Below, in pieces: positions 8,309-18,522 of a stretch of 47,392 bases of DNA. Under the pieces are notes generated by a model that saw only the letters and a list, made by a program, of their open reading frames with translations, had not been told where the DNA came from and ran no database searches. Within the stretch, counting starts at the first letter, position 1; each line of letters begins with the position of its first letter. The position numbers and the translations under genes were made by a program. Source of the DNA: an uncultured Haliea sp. (GTDB lineage Bacteria > Pseudomonadota > Gammaproteobacteria > Pseudomonadales > Halieaceae); the NCBI GenBank assembly GCA_913062625.1, contig CAJXWP010000015.1, positions 1-47,392 on the forward strand. The letters are read 5' to 3'.

Positions 8309-8693
8309 GTGAAGATTGGCATTAATGGAACGGGATTAGTACTCAGCGCCTCTATTGAAGCAATTACAGAAGACGCCCGATTAGCCTTCAAAGACGGGTT
8401 CTCAAGCTACTGGTTGGCGGAACATCCACCGGAGGATTTGACGCACTGACGGTGTTGTCAGTGGTGGCTCAGACCGTGCCCGATATTGAATTGGAAACAG
8501 CGATTGTTCCGACCTTACCGCGACATCCAATGGCGATCTGGCACTCGTCGGCAGCGCCAGTGAAGTAGAAGATCACCTGGTAAAACTGATGGAGTCGGGA
8601 GTTGCGGATTATGCGGCGTCGGTCTTTGCTACATCCTCTGAAAAACATACCCAAACCAGAGACTTGTTGTGCCGGATAGGTCAGAGCTTTTAG
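8309..8693 (+). pseudogene. LLM-class (F420-type) flavin oxidoreductase, frame-shifted and internally deleted
   Basis: From GTG 8309 (AAAAGGGGATTAG upstream) it reads VKIGINGTGLVLSASIEAIT then FKDGFSSYWLAEHPPE and soon a stop. One frame over it continues TGGFDALTVLSVVAQTVPDI and ELETAIVPTLPRHPMA, all typical of the N-terminal strand-helix blocks of F420-dependent LLM proteins. A third frame then gives DLALVGSASEVEDHLVKLME and SGVADYAASVFATSSE, the C-terminal end. Roughly 170-190 residues of the barrel, as judged from the family's usual length of about 280-300, are missing. With two frame changes it cannot make a working enzyme. It lies 63 bases before the aldo/keto reductase and may once have been its operon partner. 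Confidence 0.85.
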
Positions 8694-8756
8694 ACAGGGC
8701 ACGCGCGCGTGCGTCAGAAGCGGGCGAACTAACAAATTCTAAACGGTGAGAAGCGC

Positions 8757-9731
8757 ATGCAGCGACAGAGATTGGGCCAGCTATTTGAGGTTAGCCGTTA
8801 TTCATTAGGCGGTGGGGGCATCGGTCAGGTCTGGGGTTCCACGTCTCAGCGTGAGGCGGTAAAGACCGTTAATGCGGCCTATGAGGCGGGTATCAACCTG
8901 TTTGACATGGCGCCTTTGTATGGCAACGGTGAGGCGGAAAAAGTGATGGGGCTGGCTTTCCCAGATGGTTACCCGGACGACGTTTTCTTGACGACCAAAT
9001 GCATGCTAGGCGCTGCACACGGCACGGATGTTGAAGGCATACTGTCTACCTCCCTGCAACAAAGCTTGCTTTTGTTAAGACGAGACTATGTCGATCTTTT
9101 TATACTGCACGGTTATGTTGTTCCCGATAATTGGCAGACGAACCTCCCAGAAGCATTATTATCAAAAATTGCAGTGACCTTCGCTACCTTTAACGATTAT
9201 GTCATTCCGGCCTTTGAAAAGCTTAAGCAGAGCGGGCGAATTAGAGCTTGGGGCGTGACGGCTGCCAGTACACAGGTCACGAATTTGGATATTATTAATG
9301 CGCAAAGACGACCCGATGTTGTCCAATGCGTGACCAATGTACTCGATTCGGCGGGCAGTATGACAATTGCCGCGGAACAACCAGACCCTCGCGCCGTCAT
9401 TCAGCAAGCGCGGCATCGCTCTGTTGGGGTTATGGGGGTCAGAGCGGTCGCCGCAGGGTCCCTAACGAGTGGCTTCGATCGGTCAGTCGCCGCAGATTCA
9501 AGAGAGCAGCTTGATTTTGATCGAGCGGCTCCGTTTCGCTCAATCGCGGCTGAGATGGGAATATCCCCGGCACAACTTGCGCATCAATACGCCTTGTCGA
9601 TGCCTGGGGTTGAGACGGTAGTTTTAGGCGTTAAAAATCGGGAGGAGCTGGCAGAGTGTTTGGCAGCAGAAGTAGCGCCGGATCTGGATACGTCTCTTGT
9701 GGCGCGCATTGATGCGGCTGTTCGCGACTAA
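8757..9731 (+). CDS. aldo/keto reductase
   Basis: 324 residues, (beta/alpha)8 AKR fold. The catalytic tetrad is visible: Asp50 and Tyr55 in FDMAPLYG, Lys81 in LTTKCML, and His118 in LFILHGYV. The N-terminal GGGGIGQVWG and C-terminal GVETVVLGVKNREEL, which sits in the NADPH-binding region, fit the L-fucose-dehydrogenase/auxin-induced branch. It would reduce an aldehyde or ketone, or oxidise the alcohol, with NADP(H). The substrate is unknown. The broken LLM gene directly upstream suggests a former two-gene unit. Confidence 0.9.
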   Translation: MQRQRLGQLFEVSRYSLGGGGIGQVWGSTSQREAVKTVNAAYEAGINLFDMAPLYGNGEAEKVMGLAFPDGYPDDVFLTTKCMLGAAHGTDVEGILSTSLQQSLLLLRRDYVDLFILHGYVVPDNWQTNLPEALLSKIAVTFATFNDYVIPAFEKLKQSGRIRAWGVTAASTQVTNLDIINAQRRPDVVQCVTNVLDSAGSMTIAAEQPDPRAVIQQARHRSVGVMGVRAVAAGSLTSGFDRSVAADSREQLDFDRAAPFRSIAAEMGISPAQLAHQYALSMPGVETVVLGVKNREELAECLAAEVAPDLDTSLVARIDAAVRD

Positions 9732-9772
9732 ATAGGCGCAGATTCAGAGGATATTTTCTGTCTCTGTGCAAA

Positions 9773-10822
9773 TCAAAACGCGCGGGTCTCACCAATATCG
9801 AGGACCCATGCCGCGTCGCTACCCAGTTCGGAGTTTTTCGCCGCCTCGTTGAAACGCTGCGGTGGCTCCGCCAGCGGTTCATCAGACAGGTCAAAAGTGC
9901 CGAAATGAATCGCCACAGCGCTGCTGGCACGCAGATCGATTGCGGCATGCAGCGCTTCTTCGGGATTCATATGTGATGCACGCATCATTGCCCTGGGCTC
10001 ATAGGCGCCGATGGGCATCGCCACCAGGTCAAATGGCCCAAGCGCGTCGCCAATCATCTTAAACCCATCGAAATAGCCGGTATCCCCTGCAAAGTAAAAA
10101 CGTTGTTGTGCGCCGATCACCGCCCACGACGACCAGAGGGCTTTGTCGTTGTCTGCGAGACTGCGTTTACTCCAATGTTGGGAAGGAAGACAGTGAATAG
10201 TGACGCCTTTATAAACCTCCGTTTGCCCCCAGTCGAGCTCTTCCACATTCGCGATTCCCTGTTTCTGTAGCAGTGCGCTATTACCTAGAGGCACATAGAA
10301 CACGGTTGCCGGATTGCGCTCTGCCAGCGACCTTAAGGTCGGGAGATCAAGGTGGTCATAATGGTTGTGAGAGATAAGCACAAAATCAATCGGGGGTAGG
10401 TCATCCATTGCCAGTCCCGGCGGCACAAAACGGCTTGGGCCTATCAGCGGCACCGGACTCGGCCGATTTGACCAGGTTGGGTCGGTCAAAAACGAAACCC
10501 GCTCCATTTGCACGAGTAGGCTAGCGTGCCCAATCCAAGTGACGGTAGAAATGCCGTTACCGGCGTTTTCCCTTAGGAATAATCCGTCGTTGGCAATGCG
10601 GTTAGGCGCCCCCTCACCATTTCTGAAATACGTGCCGAAGCGGCGCAACATAAACGGTACACGCACCGCCAGTGAGCCGTGCCCTAGGTCGCCTGCGAGG
10701 TTAGTGAAACGCCCGTCAGTAGTTCTTGGTGCGCTAGGGAAAAGGCCATCCGCCGGTTCGCCAATACTCATATGAGAGTAAGCGATGAACAAAAACAGTA
10801 ATCCGCCAAAACATTGCCGCAC
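9773..10822 (-). CDS. secreted or membrane-anchored metallo-beta-lactamase-fold hydrolase (NAPE-PLD/UlaG-like)
   Basis: 349 residues from a GTG at 10822, with AAGGCTCACCT just upstream. An N-terminal hydrophobic segment (FGGLLFLFIAYSHM) may be a signal peptide or anchor. Zinc ligands are visible in SHNHYDHLD near residues 151-159, FAGDTGY near 245 and HFGTFD near 310. The TWIGHASLLVQ and FLTDPTWSNRPSP blocks are typical of the N-acyl-phosphatidylethanolamine phospholipase D-like subgroup. It probably hydrolyses a phosphodiester or lactone-like bond; the substrate is open. It converges on the aldo/keto reductase, with 41 bases between the stops. Confidence 0.87.
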   Translation of the reverse strand: MRQCFGGLLFLFIAYSHMSIGEPADGLFPSAPRTTDGRFTNLAGDLGHGSLAVRVPFMLRRFGTYFRNGEGAPNRIANDGLFLRENAGNGISTVTWIGHASLLVQMERVSFLTDPTWSNRPSPVPLIGPSRFVPPGLAMDDLPPIDFVLISHNHYDHLDLPTLRSLAERNPATVFYVPLGNSALLQKQGIANVEELDWGQTEVYKGVTIHCLPSQHWSKRSLADNDKALWSSWAVIGAQQRFYFAGDTGYFDGFKMIGDALGPFDLVAMPIGAYEPRAMMRASHMNPEEALHAAIDLRASSAVAIHFGTFDLSDEPLAEPPQRFNEAAKNSELGSDAAWVLDIGETRAF

Positions 10823-11022
10823 AGGTGAGCCTTAAACGATTGAATAGTCAGCGCATAGTACAATGAGAAGTGACGCTGTGTATGCTGCCGCGCCATAATA
10901 GTCATGTCTATTGGCAGACCGAGCTTTTTTGTCGTTGAAAGCGTAATGTGTGGGAATCGTGGCGGAAAATCAGCCGTTCAGCCAACACTGCAGTCTAGAA
11001 ACTTTAAAAATGCAAAAATATC

Positions 11023-11037
11023 ATAGTGACTACCTAT
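11023..11037 (+). promoter_or_regulatory. OxyR-like half-site 1 upstream of katG
   Basis: ATAGTGACTACCTAT fits the arms of the OxyR half-site ATAG-N7-CTAT, with A at the tenth base as in the consensus. It lies 142 bases before the katG start codon. OxyR control of katG is well established in related bacteria. Binding here is inferred. Confidence 0.45.
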
Positions 11038-11081
11038 GACAGGTATTAATTTTGATCATTTTACACAATAGTAATAACATT

Positions 11082-11096
11082 ATAGGTTGTCTCTAT
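11082..11096 (+). promoter_or_regulatory. OxyR-like half-site 2 upstream of katG
   Basis: ATAGGTTGTCTCTAT again has intact ATAG and CTAT arms, with T at the sixth base. It is followed, after 7 bases, by a weaker TTAG-containing stretch. It lies 83 bases before the katG ATG, close to where a promoter should be. Confidence 0.5.
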
Positions 11097-11121
11097 AAAA
11101 CTGTTAGAGGTCAATTTCTAA

Positions 11122-13341
<2,220 letters not shown>

Positions 13342-13455
13342 TGTGCCGCCATGGATCAATGTCATCGTCAGTGACACGCTGGCGATATCGAACTGCGATT
13401 CTGTATCAATAGACTGTTAGAATGGCGTGTGATAAAAAATTATCGAGAATAAAAA

Positions 13456-15072
13456 ATGAACCAAGTTGACTTGAGCAATCCAGAAAATCGTAATTTCCCA
13501 GCGATATTGCATCGACAGGCGTTAGAAAACGGTTCCGGTGAATTCCTTCTTACAGATCAGCGGCGGTTGACCTTTGCAGAAGTCGACACGTTAACCGGGC
13601 AATTGGCGGGCGGCTTACGCAGTATAGGTGTTGAGCCCAATGACCGCGTCGCGTTAATGCTGAGCAACGATGTCGAGATGGTGCTACTAGCACTTGCGAT
13701 AAATAAATTGGGGGCGATCTGGACGCCAATTAACGCTGAATATAAAGGCGACTGGTTATTAGATAATCTGCTGCGTTGCCGCTACAAAGTGCTGGTGGTC
13801 GATGAAGCGCTACAAAATCGTGTGGCAGCCGTGCAAAACAGACTAGGGAATGAAACGATTGTATTGGTGGGAGACATCGACCAATCCACGTTACTGAATC
13901 CTATAGGTTATGACAGTCTCCTGAGTTCACCCGCGATAAAGGTTACAGCCGCCGATATAGACTACGGTGATACGTGCTCAATTTTGTGGACTTCTGGCAC
14001 GACGGGTAAATCAAAAGGTGTGATGCAAAGCTATAATTGCTGGGTTCGCGCGATCGTCTATGGGGCGAGTAAGCAGTACAACTCTCGCGGCGGTGATATT
14101 ATCTACAACACGCTGCCGCTGTATCATTCCGCCGCCTGGATCACCGGCATCTACCGCGCGCTGTTGGAAGGCATACCCTGCGTGATTGAGCAGAAATTTT
14201 CTGTGACAACATTTTGGGATCGCATTAGCCAATTTAAAGCGACACAAACGTTTGTCTTGGGTGCGATGGGTATTTTTTTACTCAACGCACCCGACAAAGC
14301 AGATGACGCAAAGAATACCCTGCGCACAGCCGGTGTCGTGCCGCTTTCCGCTGAGCAAAGGCAACGGTTTGAAGAACGCTTTGGGCTTAGGATTACGCGT
14401 GGCGGCTTAGGTCAAAGTGAGTGCTTGTTAGTCTGCAATCAGTTGGAAGAGCGTGACGATATTCCCTTGCATGCCCTAGGTTTCTCGGTCAGTGACAGTG
14501 AGGTTTGTCTTATGGATGACGAGGGTGTAACCGTGGTTGGTGAAGACGTGGGTGAAATTTGTGTCAAACCTTTAGAGCCTTATGTGGTATTTAACGGATA
14601 TTTTGATGATCCCCAAGCCACGCGTGAGGCTTTTTTTGGCGAATGGTATCGTACCGGTGACCTGGGGAAGCGAGATACGAATACCGGGGCATTATTCTTC
14701 GTTGACCGAAAGAAAGATGCTATTCGATATGCGGGTAGGAACATTTCGACAATGGAGGTCGAGAGCGTCGTCATTCAGCATCCCGACGTGAGAGAAGTTG
14801 CTGCATTCGGCATCGCATTGGCAGAGGTTGAGAGTGAACATGAGCTGAAGCTGAATGTGGTTTTACAAGATGGAGCACAGGTAACACATGAAGATTTAGC
14901 CGCTTTTATTAATGCCAATGCCCCGCATTACTTCGTACCAAGATACATGGAGTTTGTTGACTCGCTGCCTATGACACCAACTAGTAAAGTGCAAAAATTT
15001 AAACTAAGAGAAGCGGGTGTTGGCCCATCTACTTGGGATTTAAAAGCATCTAAATATCAGGTGAAACGTTAG
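13456..15072 (+). CDS. AMP-dependent acyl-CoA ligase
   Basis: 538 residues. The AMP-binding P-loop TSGTTGKSKGV is near residue 180. The adenylate motif region contains GGLGQSE. WYRTGDLGKRD marks the hinge region, and the C-terminal catalytic lysine lies in TSKVQKFKLRE. The protein resembles CaiC/FadD-type ligases that activate carboxylic acids with ATP and CoA. Its stop overlaps the stop of the Ltp2-like gene by 4 bases, tail to tail. Given the igr-like cluster opposite, it may activate a steroid side-chain acid (a role like that of FadD19 or CasG), but this is inference and a fatty or carnitine-like substrate is possible. Confidence 0.9.
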   Translation: MNQVDLSNPENRNFPAILHRQALENGSGEFLLTDQRRLTFAEVDTLTGQLAGGLRSIGVEPNDRVALMLSNDVEMVLLALAINKLGAIWTPINAEYKGDWLLDNLLRCRYKVLVVDEALQNRVAAVQNRLGNETIVLVGDIDQSTLLNPIGYDSLLSSPAIKVTAADIDYGDTCSILWTSGTTGKSKGVMQSYNCWVRAIVYGASKQYNSRGGDIIYNTLPLYHSAAWITGIYRALLEGIPCVIEQKFSVTTFWDRISQFKATQTFVLGAMGIFLLNAPDKADDAKNTLRTAGVVPLSAEQRQRFEERFGLRITRGGLGQSECLLVCNQLEERDDIPLHALGFSVSDSEVCLMDDEGVTVVGEDVGEICVKPLEPYVVFNGYFDDPQATREAFFGEWYRTGDLGKRDTNTGALFFVDRKKDAIRYAGRNISTMEVESVVIQHPDVREVAAFGIALAEVESEHELKLNVVLQDGAQVTHEDLAAFINANAPHYFVPRYMEFVDSLPMTPTSKVQKFKLREAGVGPSTWDLKASKYQVKR

Positions 15073-16250
15073 TTTTCTGCGCCCAACAGCAGGCCACTGG
15101 TAGGAACGCCCGTTCCTGCCGTAACGACAACATGCTTTACATTATCAACTTGATTGACCGATTGGCCACGAATCTGTCGGACGCCTTCAGCGACGCCATT
15201 CATACCATGTATATAAGCCTCGCCGAGTTGACCTCCATGTGTATTAATCGGTAATGTCCCGCTCATAAGATGTTCTCCACCGCGGACAAAATCCTTGGCT
15301 TCGCCGCGTCCACAAAAGCCATACTCTTCCAGTTGCATTAGGACATAAGGGGTAAAGTGGTCATAAATCACCGCAGTCTGAATGTCGTTTGGGCCAACCC
15401 CGGCTTGTCGATACAGCTGTTCGGCGACTAATGCGCATTCTGTTAGGCGCGTCACATCATCGCGGTAATACGAGGTCATCGATTGTTGATCGTCGCAAGA
15501 GCCCTGCGCCGCGCCGCGAATATACGCAGGTTTTTGTCTTAAATCTTTAGCGCGCTCAGCCGATACAACGAGACAAGCCACAGCGCCGTCAGACTCCTGA
15601 CAGCAGTCAAGTAAGCGCAGTGGCTCGCAGATCCAACGGCTATTTTGATGATCCGCCAAGGTAATCGGCTTTTGATAAAACCAGGCGTTTGGGTTGTTCA
15701 CAGCCATTGATCGACCACCTACGGACACCCTGCCTAAATCTAGCGTTGTGGCATCGTATTTATCTAAGTATGCAGAGGCGGCCATCGCCACCCAGGAAGC
15801 AGGTGTTATCAACCCGTGAGGACTGTGCCATCCGAATGCCGCAGTTTCATGTGTGGGGTCAGCGCCACGATCAGCGACACCCGTTCCGAATCGATATTCT
15901 GAGCGCTCGTTCATGGCCCGATAAACCAATACACACTCGCAAATGCCGGTTGAAATAGCCATCGCAGCTTGCAACAGCGGTCCACAGGCAGCCCCGCCAC
16001 CGTAGTCGATGCGAGAAAACATTTTGAGCGCTTTGCCTCCTATCAGGCGGTGCACTTCCATTTCCGGATTATTGTCCATCGTATAGGTGCTAATGCCATC
16101 CACCTCAGCAGGCGCGATACCTGCATCTGCGCATGCAGCCAAGACGGCCTCCACCGCCAAACGCATTTCACTGCGCCCCGATTTTTTTGAAAACTCGGTT
16201 GCACCAATGCCGACAATAGCCGCCTTACCACTAATTGTTCTATCACTCAT
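15069..16250 (-). CDS. ltp2: Ltp2-like thiolase-fold aldolase of steroid side-chain degradation
   Basis: 393 residues with a thiolase fold, of the lipid-transfer-protein/SCP-x thiolase subgroup. The usual Cys nucleophile motif is replaced by GGGAACGPLLQAAMAI, and the C-terminal HPxG motif by THGGQLGEAYIHGMNG. This is typical of Ltp2, which is a retro-aldolase and not a true thiolase. Mycobacterial Ltp2 works in a complex with the DUF35 domain of ChsH2 and splits the 17-hydroxy C22-CoA ester into androstenedione and propionyl-CoA. Here the DUF35 gene is the next one upstream, and the ChsE and ChsH genes precede it. It is the last gene of the six-gene minus-strand set. Confidence 0.87.
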   Translation of the reverse strand: MSDRTISGKAAIVGIGATEFSKKSGRSEMRLAVEAVLAACADAGIAPAEVDGISTYTMDNNPEMEVHRLIGGKALKMFSRIDYGGGAACGPLLQAAMAISTGICECVLVYRAMNERSEYRFGTGVADRGADPTHETAAFGWHSPHGLITPASWVAMAASAYLDKYDATTLDLGRVSVGGRSMAVNNPNAWFYQKPITLADHQNSRWICEPLRLLDCCQESDGAVACLVVSAERAKDLRQKPAYIRGAAQGSCDDQQSMTSYYRDDVTRLTECALVAEQLYRQAGVGPNDIQTAVIYDHFTPYVLMQLEEYGFCGRGEAKDFVRGGEHLMSGTLPINTHGGQLGEAYIHGMNGVAEGVRQIRGQSVNQVDNVKHVVVTAGTGVPTSGLLLGAEN

Positions 16251-16307
16251 ACTATGCCTTCTTTGAAAACTACATCGAAATTACATCGAAACTATCTGTT
16301 AAAATAA

Positions 16308-16325
16308 CGGGTTAAAACCGTTTCT
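16308..16325 (-). promoter_or_regulatory. hairpin between the DUF35 and Ltp2-like genes
   Basis: Minus strand: AAACGG, TTTTAA, CCCGTT, followed by ATTTT. A 5-bp stem with a trailing T-rich run could be a weak attenuator or a stability element in the 123-base gap inside the cluster. A direct repeat TACATCGAAA lies next to it (16273-16294). Confidence 0.3.
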
Positions 16326-16373
16326 ATGGTTCTAATTTGAGGTGATGACCGTCATCTTTCATTGTGGGTCAAT

Positions 16374-16775
16374 TTACGCTGGCTCAAACAATGCCAATGT
16401 GACTTCGTCATCACATCGAGTGATCGTTAGCTTTACTCTTTCCCCAATACGCACCTGTTCCGGTGTGCTGTTAATGAGTCCAGCGATAATTCGAGTGCCT
16501 TCTTCGAGCTGAACTAAGATGATAGGGTGGCCTGCTTCAAACGGGGGTTGAATCGGGTGATGCATTCGCACAAAACTGTGAATCACACCCCGGCCGCATG
16601 ATTCTAGCGCGTCTAACTCAAATGATTGACAATGCTTGCAGCACGCACCCGGAGGATGTTGCAGCTGGTCGCAGTTTTTGCAATGCTGTATTAGCAGTTT
16701 GCCGCCCTTCAGTCCATCCCAAAAAAACTGGGTATCCTTGTTGACTCCAATTCTTGGGCGTAATGCCTGCTCCAT
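16374..16775 (-). CDS. DUF35 OB-fold/zinc-ribbon protein, stand-alone C-terminal half of ChsH2
   Basis: 133 residues. The N-terminal helix region WDGLKGGKLLIQHCKNC leads into a rubredoxin-like zinc ribbon (CKNC and CKHC) and then an OB fold (GVIHSFVRMHHP and IIAGLINSTPEQVRIGERVK). In Actinobacteria, DUF35 is the C-terminal domain of ChsH2 and is needed for Ltp2 aldolase activity, probably binding the acyl-CoA. Here it is a separate gene lying next to the Ltp2-like gene. The matching MaoC half is the gene at 19686-20276. The start ATG has GAGAGGAT upstream. Confidence 0.88.
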   Translation of the reverse strand: MEQALRPRIGVNKDTQFFWDGLKGGKLLIQHCKNCDQLQHPPGACCKHCQSFELDALESCGRGVIHSFVRMHHPIQPPFEAGHPIILVQLEEGTRIIAGLINSTPEQVRIGERVKLTITRCDDEVTLALFEPA

Positions 16776-16873
16776 ACTATCCTCTCTGTCTAATAATTGT
16801 TTGTCGCACTAATACTTGTCCAGCCCTGAGACCTTTTCAGAGATTTCATCGTCTACCGCATTGTATGCTTCTG

Positions 16874-18055
16874 CTAGCGCTTATAGGCCTTCATGTCTAA
16901 GCCGAAGCGGGCGACTAAGTCGCGCATAACTTCTGCCACACCACCGCCAAAGGTATTAATTTGCCAGCTTCGATATTCGTTTTCGAGGTCGCCCTGAAGT
17001 ATTGCGCCGGAACTGCCACGCTGCAACATACCTTCGGCTCCTAGTACATCCATCAATAAACGATAAACTTCGATAACGGCTTCTGAGCTTCCTGCCTTAA
17101 TGGCGGAAGAAAATGCGGGGTCGGGTTCCCCTTGATCATTTTGCCATGCTGCTTGCCAATTCATTACGCGCATAGCCTCAAGGATATTATGCGATTCAGC
17201 GAGTGCGAGTTGCACCCACGGCACCTCAATGGGCCGACAGTCATTAGCCTGCCGCTGCCGCGCCCAGCTCAAAACGCGACTGTACATTGCCAAAGCATTG
17301 ATCCCGCACGCCGCCAAGCCTACGCGTTCATGATTGAGCTGTGACGTGACGAGTTTCCAACCTTGGTTTAATTCGCCAGCAATCATTTTCGCAGGGCAAC
17401 GCATATTGTCATAGTAAGTTACATTGGTTCTAGCGCCGCCTACGGTGTTGATCGGCGAAAACGAATACCCGGGTTGATCCGTGGACACCATAAAAATGGT
17501 GATACCTTTATGCCGCTTATCGGCATCGGGGTCAGTACGTGCTGCCAGCCAAACATAATCTGCTGCTTCAGCACTCGTTGTGTAAATCTTGTTGCCGTTA
17601 ATGAGATAGTCGTCTCCGTGAAGCACGGCGCTAGTGCTTAGCGACGCTAAATCGGTTCCAGAGTTGGGCTCTGTATAACCGATAGAAAAATGTAATTCAC
17701 CACTTGCTATCTGAGGTAAAAAAAACGACTTATGTTCCGCGGCTCCATGGGCTATTAATGCGGGCCCTACAGTGTTAACCGTAACAAAAGGGAAGGGCGC
17801 ACCGGAGATGCGAGTCTCTTCAAAAAATATCAACGATTCTTGTGCGCCGTAACCCTTGCCACCGTACTCTTCTGGCCATCCAACGGTCAGCCATCCATCT
17901 CTGCCAATCTGACGAATAATATCTTTATAGGCGTCCCCAGCCTCTTTATTAAGCACCGCTGCCTTGTTTTTCGGCGTCATCAATTTTGAGAAATAGGCTC
18001 TTATCTCTGCGCGCAGTGCGATTTGCTTTTCACTTTGTTCGAGGAACATAGGCAT
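16874..18055 (-). CDS. acyl-CoA dehydrogenase, ChsE2/FadE29-like subunit
   Basis: 393 residues. The flavin-stacking motif SIGYTEPNSGTDLASL near residue 130 is intact. The usual ERxQFGxPI segment is replaced by a divergent RQRQANDCRPIEVPWVQ. The C-terminus carries NTFGGGVAEVMRDLVA. These are traits of FadE29/ChsE2-type subunits, which form alpha2beta2 dehydrogenases with a partner (ChsE1) and desaturate the steroid C22-CoA side chain. The other dehydrogenase of this cluster is the natural partner. It lies between the DUF35 gene (98-base gap) and the ChsH1-like gene (56-base gap). Confidence 0.88.
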   Translation of the reverse strand: MPMFLEQSEKQIALRAEIRAYFSKLMTPKNKAAVLNKEAGDAYKDIIRQIGRDGWLTVGWPEEYGGKGYGAQESLIFFEETRISGAPFPFVTVNTVGPALIAHGAAEHKSFFLPQIASGELHFSIGYTEPNSGTDLASLSTSAVLHGDDYLINGNKIYTTSAEAADYVWLAARTDPDADKRHKGITIFMVSTDQPGYSFSPINTVGGARTNVTYYDNMRCPAKMIAGELNQGWKLVTSQLNHERVGLAACGINALAMYSRVLSWARQRQANDCRPIEVPWVQLALAESHNILEAMRVMNWQAAWQNDQGEPDPAFSSAIKAGSSEAVIEVYRLLMDVLGAEGMLQRGSSGAILQGDLENEYRSWQINTFGGGVAEVMRDLVARFGLDMKAYKR

Positions 18056-18111
18056 CTAACTCATATAACTAGGGTTGAAGGTAGGTGTTTCATTGTAATT
18101 TGGTTAAACGC

Positions 18112-18522
18112 TCAAACCAGCCGCACGACAACGTCCCCTATGACATGATCACCAATAGTATTTTTGCCTGTGACCTTTAGCTTAACAGACCGATCCGTGT
18201 CATCTTTACTGACAACCTCACCATTCATTACCATTGGGTTGCCCGGGTAGTTGGGTGACCCCAGTCTAATCGATACCGTCTTTAAAACACCAGATGGTCC
18301 GGTCCAATCGGTGACATATCGGCCGACAAAGCCGTTAGTAGTCAATATATTCATGAAAATGTTAGGTGATCCTAACGCTCGTGCAGCGTCCTGATCATGA
18401 TGAACATTCTGATAATCACGCGATGCAATGGCCGCTCCCGTAATCAACTTTGCGGTAATATTAATAGACAGTTCCGGCAGTCTATCGCCCACCTCAATAC
18501 GGCTAAAGTCGACGCTATTCAT
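18112..18522 (-). CDS. chsH1: MaoC-like hydratase subunit, ChsH1-like
   Basis: 136 residues, hot-dog fold. The blocks AIASRDYQNVHHDQDAARAL and FMNILTTNGFVGRYVTDWTG strongly resemble mycobacterial ChsH1 (Rv3541c). DYQNVHHD supplies the hydratase Asp and His. ChsH1 joins the MaoC half of ChsH2 to hydrate the unsaturated C22-CoA. Its ATG overlaps the stop of the upstream dehydrogenase as ATGA, so the two are translationally coupled. The hydratase partner is the separate gene at 19686-20276. Confidence 0.9.
   Translation of the reverse strand: MNSVDFSRIEVGDRLPELSINITAKLITGAAIASRDYQNVHHDQDAARALGSPNIFMNILTTNGFVGRYVTDWTGPSGVLKTVSIRLGSPNYPGNPMVMNGEVVSKDDTDRSVKLKVTGKNTIGDHVIGDVVVRLV

Noticed and set aside
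8469-8735. Minus-strand 88-residue frame
   Set aside because: It is antisense to the LLM relic, which explains the codon pattern.
16805-16876. Short minus-strand reading ALAEAYNAVDDEISEKVSGL then DKY after the acyl-CoA dehydrogenase stop
   Set aside because: It has coding-like composition but a stop just before it and no start codon, and it is too short to assign. It could be a lost extension or chance.
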